DNA of 53,009 nucleotides from positions 1-53,009 of the forward strand of contig NZ_BCUA01000022.1 in NCBI RefSeq assembly GCF_001591045.1, read 5' to 3'. This document shows, in pieces, positions 26,329-33,755 of the stretch (its first letter is position 1; each line of letters starts with the position of its first letter). This DNA is from Sphingopyxis granuli NBRC 100800. GTDB taxonomy: Bacteria; Pseudomonadota; Alphaproteobacteria; Sphingomonadales; Sphingomonadaceae. The notes beneath the pieces are model-generated. The model did no database searches and was not told where the DNA came from. It was given only the letters and a program-made list of their open reading frames with translations. The translations under genes and the position numbers were made by a program.

Positions 26329-27990
26329 GGAGGCATGGAAGCTGTGTTCAAATTATCCCGCAGAAAAGGCTCGGCGAAGTGGCAGGTTCGGAAGCGTTGG
26401 CCGACTGACGTCGCCAGAATCCTTCCCGGTGAGTTCAATATGTCCACCGGCGAGGAGGACAAAAAGGCAGCGGAACAGGTGCTGCCCGTGATCGTCGCAG
26501 CGTTCACGCGACAGGTTCAAGAGGCCCGCGACAAGCTCGCAGCGGCCCCGCCAACGACCCTTAGCGAACCTCAAGCCCTCGCAATGGCCGCGAACTGGTA
26601 TCGCTCCACGCTGCCGCAGTTCGTAGTGAAGCGCCCTATCGACCAGCTCAAGCAGCGGGAGCTTCTCGACATCGCCCGGAGCCGCTTGGCGCAAGCGGAG
26701 GAGGCCGCAGGCCGAAACGACTTCATGATGGTGTTGCGGACGGCGCGGACCTTGGCGCACGATGCCGGTCTCGCTCTCGACGAAGATTCCGCCGAGCTGC
26801 GGATGCTTCAAGAGCATCTCATGGGCGCCTTCATCGACCTTCACGCCGCAGCCGTCGCGCGTCTGTCAGGGCAGCCGCAATACGAGCCGCGCCGCGTCAA
26901 CCTCAATACCGCCGTTGAGGCGGAAGCCCCCGGCGCCGATCCCGCCGACCGGACCCTAGAGGAACTCCTGACGGCCTATGAGGCAGATAAGGGGCCGCGC
27001 TGGAGCGGCTCGACAAGGAAGGGCGTAGCTCCGGTCTTCCGACTCCTGCGGGACGTGTTCCCCGGTCGCGGCGTGAAGAGCATCACGCGCGAAGATGCGC
27101 GCACGGTTCAGGAGCTGTTGAAGCGCTTGCCGTTGAACCTTGGGCGCCGGAAGGAACTCGCGGGCCTTACCGTGCCGCAGGCGGTCGAGAAGGGGGAGGC
27201 GCTTGGCCTGCCAACGATCCAGCCAAAGACCATCAACGACGGCTATCTCCTACACATTGCCTCGGTCTTTAATTGGGCGCGGAAAGAGCAATGGGTGCCC
27301 TCCAATCCGTTTGAGGGCCTTTCGGTCCACGACGCGGTGAACGATGCGGAGCGCCGCTCGGCGTTCAGCGACGATCAGCTCTCGACCATCCTCCATTCGG
27401 GCCTGTGGCGGGCCCCTTGGGCACCTGATGGGCGGAAGGCCGGGGACTATTGGGTTCCGCTGCTATGCCTTTTCCACGGCTTGCGGAACGGGGAGGCGGC
27501 GGGCCTCCGCGTAGAGGACATTGGCACCGACGACGGGATTCCGGTTTTGCACCTTCGCGAGTATGGCGAGCGTAAGCTGAAAACCGCAGGCTCGCGGGCT
27601 ACCTTGCCGATCCACCCGCAGCTCCTCCAGCTCGGCTTCCTAGACTATGTCGCTGCGCGCCGGGGTGCCGAGGAGTTCCTGTTGTTCCCCGAGGGCACCG
27701 TGAACCAGCGGGGGCAGGTTGGGGCGAAGCTCGGCGAGCGGTTCAGCGCGTTCGTGAAGTCTTTGAATCTGATAGGGACCAAGCTCGGGATGCACTCATT
27801 CCGCCACAGCTTTGAGGACGGGCTTCGGAGAGCGGAGCTTGCCGAGCGTACTTCGTCGGCCCTGTCGCGCCGTATCGAGCCGGGGTCCGGCAAGGCATAT
27901 GGCGACGGCATGTCCACGCGCCAGAAGGCGGAAGCACTCGCGAAGGTCACCTATCCGGGTCTCGACCTGTCGCATCTCTACCTGTCATGA
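26320..27990 (+). CDS. tyrosine recombinase / phage integrase
   Basis: The protein is 556 aa from the TTG at 26320 (551 aa from ATG 26335, which has GGAGG only one base away). The N-terminal half is a DNA-binding region; the C-terminal catalytic domain shows R389 (GLRNGE), H492 and R495 (HSFRH), and the probable nucleophile Y527 in AYGDG, followed by the YPGLDLSHL ending usual for this integrase group. The usual second His of a GH motif before the tyrosine is not seen. It would integrate the element into tRNA-Tyr. The stop overlaps the next gene by four bases. Confidence 0.93.
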   Translation: MLHGGMEAVFKLSRRKGSAKWQVRKRWPTDVARILPGEFNMSTGEEDKKAAEQVLPVIVAAFTRQVQEARDKLAAAPPTTLSEPQALAMAANWYRSTLPQFVVKRPIDQLKQRELLDIARSRLAQAEEAAGRNDFMMVLRTARTLAHDAGLALDEDSAELRMLQEHLMGAFIDLHAAAVARLSGQPQYEPRRVNLNTAVEAEAPGADPADRTLEELLTAYEADKGPRWSGSTRKGVAPVFRLLRDVFPGRGVKSITREDARTVQELLKRLPLNLGRRKELAGLTVPQAVEKGEALGLPTIQPKTINDGYLLHIASVFNWARKEQWVPSNPFEGLSVHDAVNDAERRSAFSDDQLSTILHSGLWRAPWAPDGRKAGDYWVPLLCLFHGLRNGEAAGLRVEDIGTDDGIPVLHLREYGERKLKTAGSRATLPIHPQLLQLGFLDYVAARRGAEEFLLFPEGTVNQRGQVGAKLGERFSAFVKSLNLIGTKLGMHSFRHSFEDGLRRAELAERTSSALSRRIEPGSGKAYGDGMSTRQKAEALAKVTYPGLDLSHLYLS

Positions 27991-28421
27991 CGCCCACTGA
28001 CGCCGACATCGCACGGGTAGTCCGAGACTTTCGCGTCGCGATTGATGCAGCGGGGCCGGAACCTTGGGCGCGCGGAGGCTGGACGTTCCCGCGCGGCGCC
28101 TGCGGCCATGCGGCGGAGTTGCTTGGCCGTTACCTAATTGAACGGCTTGGGATCACCTGCGATCATGTGAATCAGACAACCGAAGTGGACATCGGCGGGT
28201 GGACTGGCGCCCATAGCTGGCTTGAGTGGAACGGCCTGTTCATTGACATCTCGGGCGATCAGTTCGGCTGGGCGCCGGTAATCGTAACGCGCTATCCTAT
28301 CCATCACGGGAGGGGCGGGGAGCCGACACGGCAGCCGGTCTACGGTGCGCACGAGCGAGATTGGTGGGCGTCACAATGTGGCTATTTGTGGCGAGCTATT
28401 TCTGCTCATCTTCCCTGCTGA
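27987..28421 (+). CDS. hypothetical protein with Cys-His-Asp triad, possible papain/transglutaminase-fold hydrolase
   Basis: The protein has 144 aa. C39 sits at the start of a helix (RGACGHAAELLGRYL), H76 in GAHSWLEW and D87 in LFIDISGDQF; this order and spacing is like a transglutaminase/NlpC-type catalytic triad. There is no signal peptide. It overlaps the integrase stop by ATGA, so it is expressed with it. The activity and target are not known; an effector, defence or host-modifying role is conceivable but unproven. Confidence 0.65.
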   Translation: MTPTDADIARVVRDFRVAIDAAGPEPWARGGWTFPRGACGHAAELLGRYLIERLGITCDHVNQTTEVDIGGWTGAHSWLEWNGLFIDISGDQFGWAPVIVTRYPIHHGRGGEPTRQPVYGAHERDWWASQCGYLWRAISAHLPC

Positions 28422-28601
28422 CGCATCGGCCGTTCCAACGATTCCAGACTTATTGGCGGGTTTTCACAGGTAAATGTCGATTTTGCGACGAAAGCCTAGG
28501 TTATGGCCACTCTTAAAGGTTGCGTCCGATTCAAAATGGACTCACAAAGTTCTTGCCCCGCAGGCTCACCGAGCATCTTTTTTTGATGTCAGGAGTCCGT
28601 C

Positions 28602-28760
28602 ATGCACCGGTGGTTCGCCCTCGTGGAAATAGTCAGGTCGTTCAATGAGCGCGGGTCGCCTAAGTTGGCCTTTGCGTCCGTCGCGCTGTTTGCGCTCGTC
28701 CCCATTGTCGCGATGGGTCTGGCGCTCGCGTTCGGTGTCCCGGCTCTCCGCTTGCCGTGA
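28602..28760 (+). CDS. small predicted membrane protein
   Basis: This is a 52-aa frame with an AGGAG ribosome-binding site seven bases before ATG. Residues about 23-45 form one hydrophobic helix (LAFASVALFALVPIVAMG). It overlaps a following small frame by GTGA. It is too short for a function call; one-helix phage proteins include holins, pinholin-like proteins and superinfection-exclusion proteins. Confidence 0.45.
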   Translation: MHRWFALVEIVRSFNERGSPKLAFASVALFALVPIVAMGLALAFGVPALRLP

Positions 28761-28876
28761 AAGCCACTGCCCTGCTCCTCACCAAAGGCTACATCGTCAC
28801 CGCCAAGGAAGTCGCGAAGTTGATCGGATCGACTTCGGGTCGGTTCCCGGCTGACATCTTCGGAAAACGCCGTTGA
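28757..28876 (+). CDS. very small hypothetical protein, HTH-like
   Basis: This is a 39-aa frame with GTG start overlapping the upstream stop by four bases. The segment TAKEVAKLIGSTSGRFPADI resembles the start of a helix-turn-helix, but the frame is too short to be sure that it is a gene. Confidence 0.3.
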   Translation: MKATALLLTKGYIVTAKEVAKLIGSTSGRFPADIFGKRR

Positions 28877-28912
28877 GGCCCCTTTCGTGATTCTACAGCA
28901 CTGTCAGGCCGC

Positions 28913-28934
28913 TTAGGCTACTGGCTTAGCCTAA
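28913..28934. repeat. inverted repeat in the element, operator- or hairpin-like
   Basis: TTAGGCTA (28913-28920) and TAGCCTAA (28927-28934) form an 8-bp perfect inverted repeat with a 6-base spacer in the gap before the next gene. It could be a repressor operator or a weak terminator. Confidence 0.45.
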
Positions 28935-29032
28935 AGTCTCCGAACGACTCTCACGCGCCGGAAAAGCCGCCAAGAGGCCGTCCAATTAGTCAGGGCTTGC
29001 GGGCACCGAACCATCGGCGGGCTTGCTCAAAT

Positions 29033-29047
29033 GTTCTATTTATGTTC
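29033..29047. promoter_or_regulatory. alphaproteobacterial-type LexA (SOS) box
   Basis: GTTCTATTTATGTTC matches the alphaproteobacterial LexA consensus GTTC-N7-GTTC exactly. It lies 11 bp before the ATG at 29058, so bound LexA would block expression of the small gene that follows and DNA damage would release it. Confidence 0.6.
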
Positions 29048-29057
29048 TCATTGTGTA

Positions 29058-29258
29058 ATGGAACGATTAGACCCCTCCCGAGTCGCTGATGCAATCCTGA
29101 CCGCCGCCGGGTGGGCGCGGGTCGGCATCACGGCGCCGACCAGCCACATCCGCATCGCCGCAGCGCATGAACTCGCCCGAACGATCCTAGAAGACATCGG
29201 GCAGGAGACCGAAGGGGCCGGTGGGGACCAGATGGGACTGGCGCTTGAAGCGCATTAG
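29058..29258 (+). CDS. small conserved protein (DUF6771-like), probably SOS-controlled
   Basis: The 66-aa protein starts MERLDPSRVADAILTAAGWA and continues with VGITAPTSHIRIAAAHELA. Short proteins of this kind recur in sphingomonad chromosomes and mobile elements; I believe the family is DUF6771. Function unknown. The ATG at 29058 is preferred over an in-frame ATG at 29031 because the LexA-type box occupies 29033-29047. Confidence 0.65.
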   Translation: MERLDPSRVADAILTAAGWARVGITAPTSHIRIAAAHELARTILEDIGQETEGAGGDQMGLALEAH

Positions 29259-29308
29259 CGTCGGCCGCTGCCATTTTGTTGATCGCTGTTACCTGCTATG
29301 CAGCGCCG

Positions 29309-30202
29309 ATGACTGATGAATCCGAAGAAAAGATGCGCTTGCGCGTTATCAGCACGAAGGCAGCCATTTTGGCGAGAGACCTACTTATAATAAAAGGTCT
29401 CTATAGTTCGATTGATACCAGCGATGAAATAGGTGCGGTGGCCGAGCAGAAGCTGCGCACGGCCTCTATCGGTACGTTCGACTGCTATTGCACGAAATGC
29501 CGGAAAGAGACTTCGTTTATTGTTTCCGCGATGCCCGTGCCTCACACCGGCGGCGGGTTGCGCAACGGCAACGCTCTCGCAAACCCGCCGACGCTCTTCG
29601 CGCTCCGAGCCGTCTGTCAGCGTGACCTCACGTCATATCTTTATGTGTTTCACAAGGCCGAGAAGCGGGTGCTCAAGATCGGGCAAGCGCCTTCGATGGC
29701 TGACATCTCGTTTGGAGAACTTCAAGGCATTGATAGTTCGGTCGATCCATTGGACCGAAAAGAACTAGGGACGGCCATCGGTCTTTTCGCACATGATGCT
29801 GCCTCTGGCGCATTTGTATACCTCCGCCGCGTGTTCGAGCGCATGATCGCAAGAGCGCATACGAAGAGGATTGAAGCTGGGGGCGACCCCATTGCCGACT
29901 TTGATAAGATGCGTGTTGACGAAAAGGTCGGCGCGCTTGCCGAGCAATTACCCGAGCGGGCGGTGCGCAATCGCGCCGTATTCTCTGTGCTTAGTGCGGG
30001 TATTCATGAGTTGACCGACGAGCAGTGTCTCGCCCTCTTTCCAGTTGTAAAGGCTGTTATCTTTCAGATGCTTGAGGAGGAAGAGCATATGCGAAAGAAG
30101 CAGATCGCCGAGCGCGAAGCTGACGCTGCGTTTCAGGCTCTTCTTTCAAATGGCTTCGGCTCGGCGGCGACAGCGGGCGACGACGAAAGGCCGCAAGGAT
30201 AA
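29309..30202 (+). CDS. hypothetical protein with short Cys cluster and C-terminal helical domain
   Basis: The protein has 297 aa. An N-terminal helix (1-50) is followed by a Cys cluster (C59, C61, C64 and C103) that may bind zinc, then a C-terminal helical domain with SGAFVYLRRVFERMI and, later, LSAGIHELTDEQCLALFP, a pattern I associate with uncharacterised DUF4145-like proteins. Base composition is visibly richer in A+T than the flanks, suggesting a recently acquired cargo gene. It could be a defence or superinfection-exclusion gene, but this is inference. An in-frame ATG at 29276 is less likely. Confidence 0.6.
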   Translation: MTDESEEKMRLRVISTKAAILARDLLIIKGLYSSIDTSDEIGAVAEQKLRTASIGTFDCYCTKCRKETSFIVSAMPVPHTGGGLRNGNALANPPTLFALRAVCQRDLTSYLYVFHKAEKRVLKIGQAPSMADISFGELQGIDSSVDPLDRKELGTAIGLFAHDAASGAFVYLRRVFERMIARAHTKRIEAGGDPIADFDKMRVDEKVGALAEQLPERAVRNRAVFSVLSAGIHELTDEQCLALFPVVKAVIFQMLEEEEHMRKKQIAEREADAAFQALLSNGFGSAATAGDDERPQG

Positions 30203-30254
30203 AGGGGGCTGCCTCTGTCGGAGGCGAGCGTCACGCGGGCACGCGAAGTAGGGG

Positions 30255-30839
30255 GTGGCTGTGATAGATGCGCCGGTGATTGATGGCCGGGAATGCGGGC
30301 AGTGCAGCATGTGCTGTAAGCTCATGGCGATCGACGAACTCAAGAAACCAGCGGGAAGTTGGTGCCCGCACGTGGTAAAAGGTTGCGGTTGCGCGATATA
30401 CGCCGAGAGGCCCCATTCATGCGCAAGCTTTGGTTGCGGCTATTTGCATTGGCCGATGACCGAAGACCATTGGTTCCCCTTCAAAAGCAAGATGGTGATC
30501 GTGGCGGAGGATGAGGCCCGCATGGCAATCCATGTTGATCCCAACACACCCCACGTCTGGAAATCCGAGCCCTATTATTCCGACCTCAAGCGTTGGTCTT
30601 GGCACGCAGCCCAGCATCAATTTCAGCAGATTGTCGTCGTGATCGGCAGAAGGATGATTGCCGTGCTTCCCGACAAGGATGTGGACTTGGGAATAGTCGC
30701 GGAAGACGAAGTCGTCCTTACGGGTCAGCTCGCGGACGGCAGCTATTCGGCAATGAAGTTTAATGCCCGTGACCCGGCAATTGAGGGTCTCCGATATGGG
30801 CAAGAGTACAAGTTCAAGGCCCCCCGTCTTCCGGGGTGA
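30255..30839 (+). CDS. YkgJ-type cysteine-cluster protein
   Basis: The protein has 194 aa. The N-terminal third shows the CxxxCxxCC pattern (ECGQCSMCCKLMAI) followed by further cysteines in SWCPH, KGCGCAIY and the RPHSCASFGC segment, as in YkgJ-like proteins predicted to bind zinc or an iron-sulfur cluster. The rest is a beta-rich domain. The GTG at 30255 follows a GGGGG site; GTG at 30261 is an alternative. Role in the element unknown. Confidence 0.75.
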   Translation: MAVIDAPVIDGRECGQCSMCCKLMAIDELKKPAGSWCPHVVKGCGCAIYAERPHSCASFGCGYLHWPMTEDHWFPFKSKMVIVAEDEARMAIHVDPNTPHVWKSEPYYSDLKRWSWHAAQHQFQQIVVVIGRRMIAVLPDKDVDLGIVAEDEVVLTGQLADGSYSAMKFNARDPAIEGLRYGQEYKFKAPRLPG

Positions 30840-31093
30840 AATCCGCCTAAATCCGGGAATCGGCAATTAATCAGGACTACCGGACATAGGAGACTCTCCG
30901 CCCCCGGTCAGATATATGGGATTACCTTAAGGGTGCCTTGAGGAGACCATCGGGTCCGTGAAGGCTTCCCCTAAACATCCCCCTCCTACAGACCTTATCT
31001 CTGGTCCTATGAAGGATGCGGGAAGGTCGGCCCCAACGGCCCCCTCGGATTGTCCGCAGCTCTGAAATCACTTCGACATAGGACATTCGCGAT
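30840..31093. other. non-coding gap in the element
   Basis: No supported gene, RNA or strong hairpin is seen in this 254-bp stretch. It must contain the promoter for the Bro-N gene, but no clear box stands out. Confidence 0.4.
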
Positions 31094-31468
31094 ATGGACA
31101 CCGCGCACCCGATCATCCTCGAATACACCGGCAATCCCATCCGCGCCGTCGTCATTGACGGGCGCCCGTGGTTCGTCCTCAACGACGTCTGCCGCGCCTT
31201 CTCGCTCTACATGAAGAACGGGCAGCCGCAGGTGGACCAACCGGCCCGCAGGATTGCCGAGGAGGACCAAAAGTTCCTTCGGGTCCACGGCAAGGTCGGC
31301 CCGCGTGCCGTTCGGCTCTCGTCGGTGCGGGGTCTATACGAAGCGGTCCACCCGCGCACGCGCCGGGGCCTCGTCCCTGCGAACGCTCCGACACCGGCGG
31401 CAGCAAATCGCTTCCGCAGGTGGATTGAGGGCGAGGCCGTTCCTGCGCTGGAGCGCGCGGCGGCCTGA
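31094..31468 (+). CDS. Bro-N domain protein (phage antirepressor type)
   Basis: The 124-aa protein is almost entirely a BRO N-terminal domain: the opening strands IRAVVIDGRPWFVLNDVCRA are diagnostic, and the domain ends with RFRRWIEGEAVPAL. In phages this domain binds DNA and often occurs in antirepressors with a C-terminal partner domain, which is absent here. It may control lysogeny or element excision. Confidence 0.85.
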   Translation: MDTAHPIILEYTGNPIRAVVIDGRPWFVLNDVCRAFSLYMKNGQPQVDQPARRIAEEDQKFLRVHGKVGPRAVRLSSVRGLYEAVHPRTRRGLVPANAPTPAAANRFRRWIEGEAVPALERAAA

Positions 31469-31616
31469 CCCGTTCGCCGCATATCGGGGATAGATCGGTT
31501 CTATCCCTGCACCTCTGATCTCAAGCGTACTGCGGCTGCCGAATTAGTCCGGACTTGGGGCTAGTGAACCGCGTTCCGCGCGGCCTCGCCACATTCAATT
31601 CAGATCGGTTGACCTC

Positions 31617-31756
31617 CCCGCCGCCCTTCCTTCGGCGGGATGCTGGTCCCGTAGCGCCTGCCTCTCCTCTGGCCTTACGTCAGGGGCTGGAGCGAGGCAG
31701 GCGCGCCCCATTCCGGCGAGAGCCGGATAACTCGACCCCCGACCTGACCGGGGGTC
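31617..31756 (+). ncRNA. four consecutive hairpins, candidate structured leader RNA
   Basis: Four stems occur in 140 bp: CCCGCCG/CGGCGGG (31617-31639), an 11-bp perfect stem GCGCCTGCCTC/GAGGCAGGCGC (31654-31704) whose loop folds into a further 8-bp stem, CCGGC/GCCGG with a GAGA loop (31713-31726), and GACCCCC/GGGGGTC (31734-31756). The gene at 31800 follows. The GAGA tetraloop and closed stems point to structured RNA rather than DNA operators. Whether it is a leader, a terminator series or a separate small RNA is open. Confidence 0.5.
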
Positions 31757-31799
31757 TCCGCCCGTGGCCTTGCCACACCTTCAACATGAGTACCTGACT

Positions 31800-32558
31800 A
31801 TGAATACCCCTGACGATTCCGCCGGTGCGGACTACACCGGTCCCGATCACGGCTTCGGCGATGACAACGCCCTGGCTGACGAAATCCTCCAGCAAGACTG
31901 GTATGCCGATAATCCTTCGGCGCACGACACCTCCCGCATGGGTGCCCGCCGGTGGGAACTCCCAACGACCGTTGACGGCCTGACGCCGGACATGCGCGAG
32001 CCGATCCTGAAACAGCTCATCGGCGTGAAGCCCGAGCAGCGCGCTCATTTGGAGACGCAGCTCGTCCGCAAAGCCATCGAAGAGCGCAGCAAAGACGTCC
32101 GTATCCTGACCGGTCTCGGCGACGGCGCTACGCCGCTCGCGAAGGCGCAGGTCAACATCGCCTATCGCGCTCGCGAACTCGCCCGCCGCATTTCCGCTAC
32201 GCAAAGCGAGCTGGACGAGGTGACGGGTAGCAAGGCTGTAACCGACCCCTCCACCGGGCAGACCGTGATGCAGCCGCTGTATCGCCTCACGGGCGAGCTT
32301 CGGTACAAAGCAACGGAGGAGGTCAACCGGCTCAAGGGCGAGCTTTCGGTCCTCAACGGCCCCGAAGGTGACAAGGAGCTGGAGCAGGCTCTTCGCGAGA
32401 GTGTCGATCAGGTGAAAGACCAACGGCAGGCCGCCGCCGACCTTGTCGAGATCGACCGACGCGCAAGGGAGAGCATCCGCGAGGATGAGCTTAACGCCCG
32501 TGCCGAGCTTCATGCCAAGCACCTTCGCGCCAAGTCGAACTACAGCGCGAGCCTCTAA
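31800..32558 (+). CDS. hypothetical phage-like protein with coiled-coil C-terminal half
   Basis: The 252-aa protein has an acidic N-terminus and a helical, heptad-rich region from about residue 100 onwards, including LTGELRYKATEEVNRLKGELSVL. No catalytic motif is seen. It lies in a block ending with the ejection-like protein, so a virion or scaffold role is possible. The ATG at 31800 was chosen over an in-frame upstream start at 31764 that has no supporting site. The stop and the next start share one base (TAATG). Confidence 0.6.
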   Translation: MNTPDDSAGADYTGPDHGFGDDNALADEILQQDWYADNPSAHDTSRMGARRWELPTTVDGLTPDMREPILKQLIGVKPEQRAHLETQLVRKAIEERSKDVRILTGLGDGATPLAKAQVNIAYRARELARRISATQSELDEVTGSKAVTDPSTGQTVMQPLYRLTGELRYKATEEVNRLKGELSVLNGPEGDKELEQALRESVDQVKDQRQAAADLVEIDRRARESIREDELNARAELHAKHLRAKSNYSASL

Positions 32559-32767
32559 TGCGCCGGAACTCTCACTTCGATATGTCCGCCGGTGCGAAGA
32601 CGTGGAACGGAATCGACGACGGGGACGCCTCGGCGTACTCGCCCTCCTCGGTTCCCGCATACGACCCTTACGCCCCCGATAGTACCGACTACGCCGCCCG
32701 CAGCCGCGAGAGCATGTCGGACGGCCCCAGCGGCATCGTTCGTATCGACTACGGCGCCGCCGCCTAA
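32558..32767 (+). CDS. small Tyr/Ser/Asp-rich hypothetical protein
   Basis: The 69-aa protein is translationally coupled to the previous gene through TAATG. It is rich in Ser, Asp, Tyr and Pro (SAYSPSSVPAYDPYAPDS) and probably unstructured. No family recognised. Confidence 0.5.
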   Translation: MRRNSHFDMSAGAKTWNGIDDGDASAYSPSSVPAYDPYAPDSTDYAARSRESMSDGPSGIVRIDYGAAA

Positions 32768-32791
32768 CCCAACCCCCGAATAAGCCCGTTA

Positions 32792-32841
32792 GCGCCCCGC
32801 CGCCTTTCGATCAGATTTGAACGAAAGTCTCTGCGGGGCGC
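32792..32841 (+). terminator. long hairpin, possible terminator
   Basis: GCGCCCCGC (32792-32800) pairs perfectly with GCGGGGCGC (32833-32841), and inside it CTTTCG (32804-32809) pairs with CGAAAG (32822-32827). Only CTTTC follows, so termination would be weak. It separates the 32558 gene from the Cys-rich gene. Confidence 0.5.
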
Positions 32842-32870
32842 TTTCATGCGCCAGTAGGAAAACCCACAAC

Positions 32871-33053
32871 ATGACTACCCGATGCGCGCTTCGGCGGGCT
32901 GTCAACGCCAAGTGCAAAGCCTGCATCTACGACCCCTACGCAAAGGGTCTCGGCGGCTGGCGCGAACAGGTTGCCGCCTGTGTCAGCTCGAACTGCGAAC
33001 TCCACCCTGTCCGGCCGCAACCTCGCGGAAGGAATACCGATGGGGAAGCGTAG
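32871..33053 (+). CDS. small Cys-containing phage protein
   Basis: The 60-aa protein starts MTTRCALRRAVNAKCKACIYDP and continues GGWREQVAACVSSNCELHPVRP. Short proteins with this KCxxCIYDP ... WREQVAxC layout are common in phages of proteobacteria and probably bind zinc. Function unknown. Overlaps the next gene by 14 bp. Confidence 0.7.
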   Translation: MTTRCALRRAVNAKCKACIYDPYAKGLGGWREQVAACVSSNCELHPVRPQPRGRNTDGEA

Positions 33054-33384
33054 GCCCGTACAGACGCCCGCAGGGCACCAGCAATGCCACCAATGTCTCT
33101 TCATCAAACCGCACGCGGACTTTGAGCCTTCACGGGATCGAGCCTGCGGCATCCTAGCGAGCTGTCGGGCGTGCATGGTCGTCTTCCGGGCCGACCGCGC
33201 TGCGTGCCGTCATATCATCGCCGATGCCGCCGAGCGCATAACGGCAATCCAATATGCTCCGACCGTCGTCGCCGACTACGCGCCACCGTTAGGCTCCCTT
33301 TCGGGCTCTGAAATGATAACCGACGCGCACTTCCAATGGCGAGATCACCAGCTCCGGCAACAGCGAATCCAGCGCCGAAAATGA
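33040..33384 (+). CDS. Cys-rich hypothetical phage protein
   Basis: The 114-aa protein has CHQC and CRAC pairs about 25 residues apart, which look like a zinc finger, followed by a helical C-terminus rich in Gln and Arg. Start ATG has GGAAGGAA upstream. It may be a recombination or HNH-type accessory protein, but no nuclease motif is visible. Confidence 0.6.
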   Translation: MGKRRPVQTPAGHQQCHQCLFIKPHADFEPSRDRACGILASCRACMVVFRADRAACRHIIADAAERITAIQYAPTVVADYAPPLGSLSGSEMITDAHFQWRDHQLRQQRIQRRK

Positions 33385-33394
33385 CACCGTAACG

Positions 33395-33568
33395 ATGGCC
33401 TATCTGATTGGATTTCTCATGACACTCTATCCCTACGCCCATGCTGCCATGATGCTGACTTCACAGGCCGCTCGCGATCACTTCGCGGGCCGTGCCGGTC
33501 TCGGACAGGTCAATATCCACGCCCTCATGGTTGGCGCGAAGCGGCACGCGGCCCGTAAGGCCCGTTAG
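33395..33568 (+). CDS. very small hypothetical protein
   Basis: This is a 57-aa frame beginning MAYLIGFLMTLYPYAHAAMM, with a short hydrophobic N-terminus and a basic C-terminus (GAKRHAARKAR). It fits the spacing of the gene block, 10 bp after the previous stop. No family recognised. Confidence 0.4.
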   Translation: MAYLIGFLMTLYPYAHAAMMLTSQAARDHFAGRAGLGQVNIHALMVGAKRHAARKAR

Positions 33569-33755
33569 TTTTCGCTCAAAAATCCGAAGCGGGATAGCGC
33601 AGCGCGTTCGTCGGCGCTCCCCCCACAGGGGGTGCCGTGCGGGCATATCATTGCCGCGCGTCCCCTTCGGCTCCCCATAAACATTCCGACATCACCCCTA
33701 TGGCCGCGACCATGCGCCATTCTTCGGGGCGGGCGGGCGACGAAAGATTCCTACA

